From the NCBI GenBank assembly GCA_914767715.1, contig OU612066.1, positions 16,807,001 through 16,871,000 on the forward strand: DNA of 64,000 nt, written 5' to 3'. The first letter of the stretch is position 1; every line of letters begins with the position of its first letter. The DNA comes from Membranipora membranacea. Lineage: Eukaryota > Bryozoa > Gymnolaemata > Cheilostomatida > Membraniporidae. A program made the position numbers and the translations under genes. Below are positions 12,301 through 24,300 of this stretch, one piece after another. The notes under the pieces are model-generated. The model was not told the DNA's origin, ran no database searches, and saw only the letters and a program-made list of their open reading frames with translations.

Positions 12301-15300
12301 ACGTAAGTTAATACATTTTTTTTAATCCATCTTCCTAAGTAAGTTGAACTGTGATATTAAGGTTAGGGTACCAACGCTGACCGATTTGGACATGTTATAT
12401 ATTGTTGGAAAGCTAAGCGAACACAGATTCTGAAAATACTGGTTTCAGCATGACGTCATGGCGTTGTTGTGTCTAACTGTTGTCAGCTGCTTAATATACA
12501 CTATTTACTTGCCTGTTTTATCTGTGAGGTATCCTTCACATTAATTGATCAGGCGCTCGACATAGTTAACCCACAAAAACTCTTGTTCAAAATATATTCT
12601 GCAAAACAACTAGCAAAATTTTCTTAGTGGCGATGATAGGAATAGAATGATATCATTAATTGCAAGTAAAACAGTCAACGCTGGTATCATAACCTTAATG
12701 ATTATGCAGTATATTAAAAGAGCTCTTGTATTTTGGCTCTTCTAGGATTTTCCATGTGAGTTGAATTTTAGCCTAAATTATTGGGAGATAAATATGAGGA
12801 AACAATAAAATGGCCTAATTATCAAGTACAGATCAATGGTTTAATTATAATAATGATAGTGATAGATAGCAAGCAGGCAGACAAACAAACATCTCTGTTT
12901 TAATGAGAAATTGCTAACATTTGTTTTAGGCGACTGTCCATGTCCTCCACCATACACACATATCCAGTTCCCTAAGGATCAACTAACTCTACGAGAATGG
13001 TGTGTCCTCATCAATCGAAAGAGGAAAGATGGAACGCTCTGGTTTCCTGCTAAAAGGGATAGGATATGCTCTGCGAATTTTGTTGATGGCCAGCCTACTC
13101 AAGAGAACCTGAAACCATCACTTCTTATGGGTCATGAACCTGCTAAGCAGAAGCTCGCATATCGTAAAATACCTAGTGATCGCCTGGTTAAAATAATAGC
13201 GCCTAAAGCAGAGGCTGCTGTAGTAGCAAAAAAAACACCTGAAACCACAGCAGGAACAGCTAAGCCGAAATCAGACAGTCATGTGGAAATTAAACAAGAG
13301 ATTCAGCCAGACAATGAAATAGAAATAGAGGAGATCGCTAGGCCAAACCATAATGTGCTTAATAAAATTAGGCAAAAGCACAAAAAAGGCAACAAAGCTA
13401 CCAATCATTATCCACAGCTGAAGGCCAAAATAAAACAGCTCCAACACTTTCTTAACCCAAAACATAACCACTTTCTTGACTCGGGTAAATCTGTACATTT
13501 CTACACCTCACTCCCCAACACTGCATCATTTAATTCGCTCTGTAAATACATTAAACAACAGAAACCTACCATCCAAGAGCCACACAACTATCAACAGAAG
13601 ACCCTGACGGAATATTGGGGAATAAGGCGGTTCCTCAACCAAGTTAAGCTTCCAAATCATACTTTATGTGCCGAAGATAAAATTCTCATAACTCTCATGA
13701 AACTGAGATTAGATCTATTACACCAAGACCTCGCTGATAGGTAAGTTCCTAAAGTGATTATCGATTGGTGTACGTTTTTGTGACATTTTGTTTCACATCT
13801 AATTTTAGGAATAGGTTTAGGAAGTGATCGTTGAACGGGATTATTTATTGCTATTTGTCATCTTAATTAAACAGCCATTACAACTCTCCCCGACCCAAAC
13901 CACAGCCCTATCAGTATGTAAAAAAAATGAGCGATAAGTTCAGTGCAAAATAGCTCAAAAGATGCAACCATTACATCTGTTATCTGTATCATTTTCTATT
14001 TGACACAATCAATCAATATCCTGTCACTTTGTCTCCGCAGCAGATAAAACAAACATCGCCTATCATTTCCTTGTAAATAACATTAATAAGCATTGAAATT
14101 GCTCTCTGATTTTGTAGATTTGGCATAACTGTGAAGAAAGTTTCTGAGATATTTTCTCTGACAGTGAAACAGATGGCCCATGCTCTCCATAAACTTATTT
14201 TCTTTTACTCCAAAGAAAAAGTAGCTGAGACTCTGCCAAGGACTTAAACAGAGTATGCCTGGTATTAGATGTATCATTGATTGCTCCGAAATATTTATTC
14301 AAAGGCCAAATGACCTTCAGTTTCAATAGGCCACTTGGAGCAATTATAAGCATCACAACACAGTCAAATTCTTGATAGAGATAACACCTCAAGGCAGCAT
14401 CTGCTTCCTATCTAAGCTGTGGGGGGTCGAGCAACAGATAGGTGCCTAGTTGTAAAAAGTGGGTTTTTGGACTATATAGACAAAGGGGATGTCATTATGG
14501 CTGATAGGGGTTTTCAGCTACATGAGGAGTTTTTAATGAGGGAGGCCTCATTGATAGTACCACCAGGAAAACGCGGGAGTAACCAGATGACAAGAGACAA
14601 CGTATTGAGTATTAAGAAAGTTGCAAATAGTCGCATACATGTAGAGAGAGTGATTCGACGGCTAAAATGTTTTCGCTTTCTATCACGTAGTGTTTGTATC
14701 AGTAATCTGCCACATCTTGATAACATCCTCTTAATATGCTCTGCTATTGTAAACCTCCAAGGACCCATTGTCAAGTCTTGGGTGGAAACTGCATCCGACG
14801 ATGAGTAAAGACGGATTTCACATTTTTTCTCATCTGAGGCATGATATGATATGGATAGCGATGCATAGACAGTGACAGTATCTTTTATATAATAGTATAA
14901 TGCTGATTAAGCCCAACATAAACATTTGTTACAAATGCATGCATCACACCCGCCCACGATAGAACTGTAATGACAATAAATAGATAACTCTCGTTTAGTA
15001 TAATAGATTTACTATACACAGATCCTGCTGTTTTGATGACAATGTGGCTTCTCTGCTGGTTGAGATGAGAATATTTAACCTAGTTTATATTCAACAGCTG
15101 TGAAACCTAGACCTGATAATTAAATAAAAAGACTAAACTTAAATGCTTTGCTTATTAACCCAGAGATATAACAGTGTCCCATACAAACATAAGCTAACCA
15201 AGAAAATTCATTTTTATCTCAACCATACTGTTTCAATTTTCATGAAACAATCCAGCCCCTTTTTTTTCTTTTTCTTGAAAAAATTGTTTATACGGGACAT

Positions 15301-18300
15301 GTGTTTTCTGCCAGTTTAGAGAACAGCATATTATGGTTTATTTATGCTATATCATAGTTTTATTCTAGAGACATCAGCAAATATTATAATACAGACATGT
15401 AACAGTATTTGATTGCCATGCAGAATTTATTATCTCTATTATCTAGAACAAATATAACAATAAACTGTTATTCCAAATGGTCTCCTTGTGGATTAATATT
15501 AACTAAGAATCATCTAACACACCACGTTCACAGAAATTGGCTTAAATATACAAAACAAATTTGACACTTATCTACCTGTATAAAACAGTACATTGTTCTA
15601 TTCTCACGTTTGTCTAGCTTTCTTCGGAACTGGCTCATTTAAGAGTTGGGGAGCTATATATTGGATATAGAATGCTGACAGATTAGCTCTCATCTTTTTA
15701 CAAAACAGCTTGTCATGAGTAACCGTATAAAGAAATTTTTCTGATTCGGATACAAAAGTAAAGAAATGTGTGGCCAATACCCCTGTGACCATCATCTGGC
15801 CTTGCACCTGCCCATAATATTTATGTCTCTCTTTCAATTTACCGTCAGCCAAAAAACTGACATTGCACAATGAGCCGGTCGTACATTTTACCTCTATGAG
15901 GACTTTCCCATGGCAACTGCACTGCACTCTACAATTCCATCTGGTGACGCTCCTAAATATGGCATTTCATTATCAATGAATAAACCACAATCTTGATAAC
16001 GGACATTAGCATGAGTCTTTTTGAGGGTCTGCAGCAGAACTTGAATAGCTTTCGGTTAATTTTTCTTTCCATGCTGAATGGCTGGCAAGTGACTGATGTC
16101 ATTCGGGTGTAGAATATTGTCTACCAAGCGGGACATTTCTGTTCTTGGCTCAGCTTTTAGTGATTCCATCCTGGTGTGTATCCCGTAGAAATTGGATGCC
16201 GTCAACCTGCCTTCTCTTGCTCTCATCCAGTTCCTGTTGTCACTTTGTCCCCTGGTTGACTCTTCCAAGTCGGATATCTGTTGTTGGCTAATGACTAGGG
16301 CAGAAATAAACTCTTCCACTGTTGAGGATTTAGATGCATATGTCCTCACATCAGCTGTTGTTGCTTTGAGTTTGTAACCCATTAATGTCCTGGTCTGCTT
16401 GACATACAGCAAGGATAAACCAATAACCTAGATAGCATTGTTATAAGCAATCACCTCCCGAAATTGTTTCATAAAAATTTATTCGAAATCAGACTTGGAC
16501 AAATCCACAGCCAAGTGTAAATAACTGTTACTCTTTTCATGTAATAATATGTCTGTATAATCTATTATTATGCTTCCAATAAACTTTAATCAACAAATTA
16601 ATTGCACCACAGAAACAGCTAAAGCTGTAGCTCCACGTAACGATGTAATCACAGGCCGATGGCATGTCTAGACATGCTAGGCCGATCTCACACTGCTACA
16701 CAGGCCTATGAGTTAGTACTCGATGGTTTAGTGAGTCATAGTGGGGTAATAAATCAGGTGCCTAGATTGACCAATTAACTCCCTCAGTTCAATCGATTGA
16801 CCAATGATATTTAATGGGCGTGTTAACAAATGACCGGATATAGTGATGTCATATTAAATCCGGGTCTTTGTCACTTAGAATCTTCACCAAATAAAATTTC
16901 ATTCTTCTGTAAAATTGATTTTCCTATGCTATACTATGGATGTCATGTCAGGACAGCTTCCATTTCCAAGTGATACAGCTATTACCTTCCATATTTTCAC
17001 TACAGCACCACTCCTATCTTGATAGTTATGGTCTTTTTTATCATAAATAGGAGGATGTGATTTAACTACAGATATTATCAACTCCTCCATTTTTGATAGC
17101 CTGTCACGATTTGATAGATGACGTGTTTAACCGCGTAATTATTTAAGCAAGCAATCAACAACCAATCAGCATAGAGGATCGGCTAGATCACTCGGGCAAA
17201 AGACCAACAAGTTCGATGTCCACTTGACACGAGTAATCACTCGTGCAGATCCACTGATTAACCACTCGTGACCCCAAATCGATGTAAAAGTCGTTACGTG
17301 GAGCTACAGCTTTACCTTTCCCTTTCTTGAAAGATGGCTTTGTAAACTTCATGTCTTGTAGCCTGACAGATACTGGAATTGAGTTACTTTTTGACGGCTC
17401 ATCCTATTGACAAATAGCACTTGTGTACATGCAGGGTCCGACATTTCCAGCCTGGTAACATACTCCAGCTTGAACAATATGGCAGCCACATGATTGCACA
17501 CCTGACTTAACCTAAAGAACAGAATGAGATATATTTTTTTCTCATTTCTTTCGACAACAGATAGTTATTGCGATTCCATTAGTGATACCGATGATTAAGA
17601 AAATCGATTTGAAAATATTTGCTTGTTAATATATACACTATCAACTTACATTTAGAACATGGACAATCCAGGAGTCCTAATTTTGAACAAGTCAGAAAAT
17701 TTGCAGATATTTATACATCGTTGTTTTTCTTCCTTACATCGTATCAATTTATGAAATGCTAATAATAATGGAAACATAATTTTCAATTTTGTTTGAAAAA
17801 ATTGTTAAAAATTATCCCAGCTGTCAGCATTGTACATACCCAGCAAAGCAGCTACAGTATGCTGAGCAGACTTCACCAGTTTCCTTGATAACTTTAACCC
17901 AAGCTTCATGAGGTATCTCCGAGATTCTCTGACTGCGCTTGCAGAGTGCCTTCAGGTAGCAGCATGGGTGCTGCTTGTTGATGTTATGATAGAATATTTC
18001 CTGAACGTGATTATCCCTGAACAGGCTATATGCTTTACCAGTCTTGTACGCAGACAGAACCTCTTTATTTAATGAGCAGCCTTTTTTATTCAAAAATAGT
18101 CCGAGGTCAACAAAATTTGTCCGTGGCCATTTTGACATTGCCTCCTTTTCACCATGCCATGCTTTCAATCTTGCAGGATTGTTAGGCGTTCCAGGTCCTT
18201 CTTTATATATATCCTGGTAATCTCTCTTATTCGCGAGAAGTTCTTCCGCAGCTGAGGGGTTTTCAGGTACTTGTTGATTATATAGGCAATACACACGTGC

Positions 18301-21300
18301 GGCCAATTCCTCCTTTGAGCCACTAACTTTAAATCCATGCTTTCTGCAAAAATCCTTCAGCGCCTCGACAGTCCAGATTTTTACTTCCTCTAGTGTTATT
18401 AAATCGCTATCTACAATAGTTTATATTTCACTTGCCCTCTGAAAAGATGATGGCATGGTTGTTGTTGAATTTGATCTTTGAATTCTGTATTATTATCCAG
18501 CTGATCACAAATAAGGAAATGCACTTTTATTTGTTACCGTGTTTCTCTGTTGTGATAAGTGTTGTCAGTTAAAGTAAGGTGTGAAGATCTGATCGTATTG
18601 TAATTCATGAGATGGACAATCTATAACGCTTTATAGATAACAGTAGAATTTATTTTTTCATATCAGTACTGAAATACTAGGAGGAGTAAGGATCAGTGTC
18701 CCCCGACCTGCCATATGTTCTATCAGCTCAGTGGCAAGCTCTCAAAATATAAATCGATATAAATCATAACTATGATCCCCAAAATTTTTTGCCAACCCGC
18801 TACCTACTAGTTTTCAAGGGTGCCAGTGTCGAATCAAAAGGAATTTTTTCCCCCTGATGAGCGGTTTTTCGAGATAAGCCCCATTTCAGCACCTTTCTCC
18901 TATGCTGCGTGTGTTAAAAGTACCAAATCAGAGAGCGGGCAACTCCAAAATTAGCCTCAAATTGGAGCTCAGAAAACTGTCTATTACGCGATGCAAAACT
19001 CAAAGTAGTTGCTGACTCTAAGCTGGGTAACACTTCAGTTTAGGGGAGGTTCAAAGACTTTGCTGTAATAATTATAGAGCACAGGCTAAATAATAACAGG
19101 AACAGGAAATTGCTCTGTGGTATTCTCTTTTAGCTGAGTTTGAGTACCTGATGTAAGAAATGTTTCACAAGAATTCTGGCTGAATAATCATCCAAATTAT
19201 ATTTTGTCTTTTCCCCCATGCAGAAGGTGCAATCTGCTATTAATCCATGGCCATCAATGAGAAGTTGTTTGAAACCTTGGTTGCCCTTAAAGTTTAGCAG
19301 TTGAAAATTCATTTGGGACAATGCTATATTAGACTGTTTAGTTAATTTATATCCATGATAGGATCACCTGCGATGTACTAGTGTCATGATATCTAATGGC
19401 CCATTATTATGTAGATTGCCAAGATGCATTTGACAATGGAGAAAGAGAATCTGGTGGTTTTTATTATCTGAAGCCTTACCCTACATGGAGAGTAATCAGA
19501 GCAGTATGTCAGTTTGACTCTTCATCTGGATGGACAGTTATTCAGAGAAGACTGGATGGCTCTGTAGATTTTGAAAGAGACTGGGTAGATTATGTCGATG
19601 GATTCGGTTATCTTAAAGGAGAGTATTGGATAGGTAAGCAGTATATTATTTTCCTTTTCATTCAGATTGTGTGATATTTTATGTTTTGCTGCTGGAAAAC
19701 GTAATGCAACAAAAAAACAGAATAAAAAGAGCAATGTCAAATCATTTCCTATCGATTGCATTGATAAAGCGTTATAATCTAATAAAAAATTATCTCTCAG
19801 CATCAATTCGAGATTGTACCCCAAATGAGTACCATCATTTGATGAGAAATAAGGGAATAATAATGACCAATTTCCAACTAGGAGCTGCAACTAATGTCTT
19901 ACTTATCTATAATTCTATTGACAGTATTTTGTCCCAGTGTCTAAATATTTGTTGATTGAACAAAACAATGAAGGTAATCAGTGATTTCAAGGCAATTATA
20001 ATATATAACATGGTGAGAAGGCTTCGAGAGTTTAAGTCCATCTGGGAGAGCTTTTAAAGTTGATTGTTCAAGCTCCCATCACCCTCTGGTGTGTATATCC
20101 CCTGCATACCTGTATTATGACTGGCTTATAGAAAGCCATGTGGCAGCATGGTAAGACATGCTGACAAGCTGGAAAGACTACCAGATGTCCCAACAATGGC
20201 CCTGTAAGTGCCCAACAACTCAACAAGTACAATGTGTTAACATGGTGACAATTCATCTGATCCATCCGATGGTTTGATCGCTGTCTGAGCTTGGGCTCCG
20301 TTGAATGGCAATATGTAGTGTTGACTTGACTGTAGCACAGTAATTTGAAAATACATCATTAATGATCAGAAAGTCGTTTATTTAGTTCAGTTACCATTAT
20401 TAATGGGAGTTTCATGTTTAAACAGCATTGAATTGTTAAGATAGGTAAAATAAGAAAATAAAAGAAAAGAAAAAGGGGGCTGTTTTGGCATCTCTTTTGT
20501 TACTACTGAGCATCACCGTAGAGTGGGTACAAGGAGTAAGTAATTAAGTAAGTAAGTAATTAAGTGAGTAAGTAAGTAAGTAAGTAAAGGAGTAACACTT
20601 GCATGAACCAAGTGTAAAAGAAGTCTGTCTGGTACAGTGAAGCCAAAGTAGATTCAGTGATTTCTAAATGATATTTTGGGGCAATTTAAAGATATTTAAT
20701 TGTAGGTTTCACCTCCAGACCGGTCCGACCAAGCAGGAAAAAAAGAAAAGGAAAAGAAACTACACTGTCATTGGTCGTAATTTGTTGCCATATTGCTACG
20801 TGTAATTCACCCTATTTAAAGTTGGATTCATTTTATTTATAAACACGCTATTTGAAATAATAGCGTTTGACATTAGTGTTGATAGTGCCTTTCATTGTGT
20901 GATGGTGGGGCTCCCTGCTTATTTTACTGAAGATTGAAGATCGAGTGTTTTGAAGTCAAAGAAAAGATTTGGTCGAGTTTAATGAAACCTGAAGAAAAGA
21001 TTTCCCATATTGAGGAAAAATTGAAGAAAAGAAAAGACAGCTTTGTGTGCAGGGAGCCCACATGGTGGAATTGTATGAGGTTGTGGGATGGGAGTGCACA
21101 ACTCCAAATTGATTGTAGCGAGCTAGCTAACTAGCACCATCAACCTATTTTTCTTTGGGGATGGTGAGAAGGCCCAATTGGTTTGCGTGCTTACAAGTCA
21201 CTGTCAGGCGATTGGTGCTGCATGAGTCTTTGGTTCAATCCTACTGGGGGAGCTTTCAAGGTCAACCATTTCAGCCCCCATATTTCCTTGATTCATTTTA

Positions 21301-24300
21301 TTACTTGGCGATCAGATAGAGATTGAGGCTAAGGTTTTTGTTTAGCCTCATCTAAATTAAAGGAACACTATTGCCTTAGTTGTCGAAGAGGAGCAGCTTC
21401 CAATGTTTTGAAAGTTAAATCAAATGTCAGTTGGCTGCTTCCATTATCATGCAAAAATGCGAAGTTTGAAGAGTAAATCAACAGCGATTGTGCCCATCAA
21501 GGGTAAGCTGAGAGATCTAAATCGAAGTCAACTTCATAGAAAGTGGGAAGAAGAAAACTACAAACTCCTAAAAGCTTTCCTTGCTCTCTTAGTTGATATC
21601 AATATTGCCTTTGTGCTAGGACCCAATAAAAAACTTATCTTGCCTAGCCTTCTCTCAAAGGCTCCCCTTATCATTGCGGCAACAACCAACACAGACAATC
21701 TTAGATGTATGGAATTCAAATATTTCTTTATAAAGGTTTAGAGGCGATACACTATCTAACACAAACAAATCGGAAGCTTAGCATCTTCATGGAAGACTTT
21801 GATGGTGACTCAAGAACTGCAAACTACTCAACATTCTACATTGACGGTGAAGACCAACAATACACCAATCATGTGAGTTTATTGTCTACTATGTTTATCT
21901 AATGCTGGGCTTTGTGAAAATTTAAATTGATAGTATTATATTTAACAAGAGTATGTCAATCATATATGTTGGCTAGGGATCTATAGCTGTTGCTTTCTTC
22001 TGTTCTATTAGAATTGCATGACTGCACAACGGTAGTAGTTATGCAATATTTTGACGCTGACAAATTCATAGCAATTCTGGGTACAAATTATTGCGTATTA
22101 CGCTGGTGCAGCGCTAGGATTTGAAACCTCAGGTGCCATTGATGGAAAAAAGGGGGCAATTTCTAGCACTATATAGATTTTTTACCAAGAAATGCTAGGC
22201 ATTTATCAGTGTAAAAATATTGCTTAACTGCTGCAGAACTAGGTGCCAGACTAAATATTGCTTTGGTCCTTGGGTAGCCTTCAAGATATTACCACTAATC
22301 ATTTGGATTTGTCAACAGCTCATTCGTTTTGGCATTACAGCTTAGCTTGGTAAAGTATTGCTAATTGATAAAGTTTAAGCCAAATGGAATTTTCTTGTTA
22401 TGATGCTTCGACATCTGTCAAAATATTTGGACCAAAAATTGATGATCGATGTCTATTATACTTTCATTTACCCCCACATTTTAAATGGACTGGTATTCCG
22501 GGGTCATGCTTCCGATGCCGTTTTGTTGCAAGTCCTAGTGTGCCAAAAAAAGGCACTGAGAGTTATTTTTAAAAAACCATCAAATTCTTCGATATCATAT
22601 AAATTTCAAGAATCCTATATTATGCCTATAATTATGCTTTCCAAGTATCGATTAATTATTTTCATGTATAATCTGCTAAAGAATGATGAAAATTTATTGA
22701 AAACTCTGAAAATTGACCATGATTTTAATACTAGGAGCAAATCCAAATTTTTAAAACTACCTCAAATTAAAACTGAAAAGGGGAGGTGATCGATATTCTA
22801 CTCTGGTTTTGAGCTGGTATCTGGCTATGCTCTGGGTATGCTTGATCTTCCTCTGCAGGCCTTCAAGAGAGCCCTGGCGGCTCACCTCTGGGATGAAGTA
22901 TCGACTCTGGCTCCGTGAGTGGGCTGGATCTGCGGTGGCCTGCGTCGGCCGCATGGAGGATGGACTTCTGGAAAAGGATTGCCCCAACTCTAGTCTCGGA
23001 CTATCTGGCACTCCGTTTGTTTTTTTATTGTTTTTCATTTTCTGTTCTACCCACTAAATTTTAATTACCTAGACAATAAACTTAGAAAAAAAAACATAAA
23101 AAATGAGAAAATATAATTGGAAGTTCACAAAGGAGTTAAGCCAGTGCTCTGAGTGAGTGGGAACTGGTGGGAACTGAGTTCCCCGCAAAAACATATAGAA
23201 AGGAAAACCTTTAGAACACAGTTCCCACTGGATTCTGTTCAAAGGCAGTGTCAAGTTGTCTCTTTTGGCCAGATATCAATCATGCTATTACAGATCCATA
23301 TTTCTGCATAAGATTTGACCTATGAATTGCAAAAAATTCTCTAAAAGATTTTCAACCTGGAGAGTAGGGAACTCACAGAGAAAAAAGTCCACTTAGAACA
23401 CTGATTAAAGGCAATCCAAGGCTTGCAGTTTTGAGTTTTACGACATTATAGAGATGATTACGACAAAATTTCTAACATAACTGCTATAAGGAAGACTGTA
23501 TTGGATTATTACGACCATAAAAATTTACCAGAGCTTTACCAGAACTTTACCATAAAACTTCACAAGAACTTTAATAGAATTTTACACGGATAACGTAATA
23601 ATAGTTTTTCTGTCAATCTACTATTTTTTTATTTTTCTTTTCAGGGCTTTTATTGTATAACATTCTTTGAGAATGAATATTATGCCAATAAAAAATAAAA
23701 ATAAAACAGTGAATAATTGAAACTTTCAAAATGATGAGAGTCTGTCTACTATACTGGGTCAAGGATTGATAGGGGGATGGGAAAGTGGTATATATAAAGC
23801 TTAAATTCATTTGACTGAATGAAGTTTTCTGTATGGGTGTGTAAAATAGACTCCCCCAACTCACCTAAGTTTCACTCACATTATACCACTTTTATATACT
23901 TTTCATGTGGATTCAAACTCATTACTAAGGGGCTGTATAAATTTGGAGTTATCTGCTCTCAATTTGCTAAAATAATTCATTTGACTTTTTACCTGCAAGC
24001 TTTTTTTGGGACTCTATGATCAAAATGGAGATATTCAGAAATGCAGAAATTCTCAACTACATAGGAAAATAATTTTAATCTTGACGTTGCTTAGTTAATT
24101 TTGACCATCAATCATTGTCATCACTCTTATTCAATGCCGAGATTATTCAAGAATGACAAATAATAAATGTTACAAGGGTGAGTAGTACAGATTATGAGTA
24201 AATTAGAAATTGCCTTCCCCTGGTTAACTCTTGATGGAGTATAGTGAGGCCACAACTATTGATCTATGAAATTATGCTTTAATAATCTAGATGCGTGTCG

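Larger units (their letters stand above)
11749..18982. mobile_element. 7.2 kb ISL2EU/IS4EU-like DNA transposon, decayed
   Basis: Inverted repeats of roughly 300 bp, 11749 to about 12050 and about 18669 to 18982, begin AGACAGTTTTCTGAGCTCC. They are flanked by AT on both sides (11747-11748 and 18983-18984), consistent with a 2-bp duplication. Between them are a THAP-DDE transposase (plus strand) and a SAP-SWIM-YqaJ protein (minus strand), which converge. A THAP/DDE transposase paired with a YqaJ nuclease protein and a 2-bp duplication resembles what I know of ISL2EU (IS4EU). Harbinger-type is the alternative because the DDE domain looks like DDE_Tnp_4. Both genes are broken, so this copy is not autonomous. 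Confidence 0.7.
11675..19286. mobile_element. TTAA-duplicating element interrupted by a larger transposon
   Basis: Termini GGGCAACCAAGGTTTC and its reverse complement lie next to TTAA at 11671-11674 and 19287-19290. The paralogous site in copy B (about 35053-35056) has one TTAA and no element. Without the inner insertion the element is only about 376 bp (11675-11748 plus 18985-19286) and has no coding sequence. The TTAA duplication points to the Kolobok or piggyBac type. The THAP protein inside belongs to the inner element, so it cannot be used to classify the outer one. Confidence 0.8.

Noticed and set aside
12203-14808. host THAP transcription-factor gene
   Set aside because: It lies within a TIR-bounded element, continues into a DDE transposase domain and carries frameshifts and a stop.
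11675-19286. single Kolobok transposon encoding the THAP protein
   Set aside because: The TTAA-flanked ends and the AT-flanked long TIRs are separate layers; the coding genes fall inside the inner layer.
21424-21741. 105-codon open frame in intron 4 of gene 2
   Set aside because: It overlaps a true FReD exon start in another frame, and its counterpart in gene 2' is broken.
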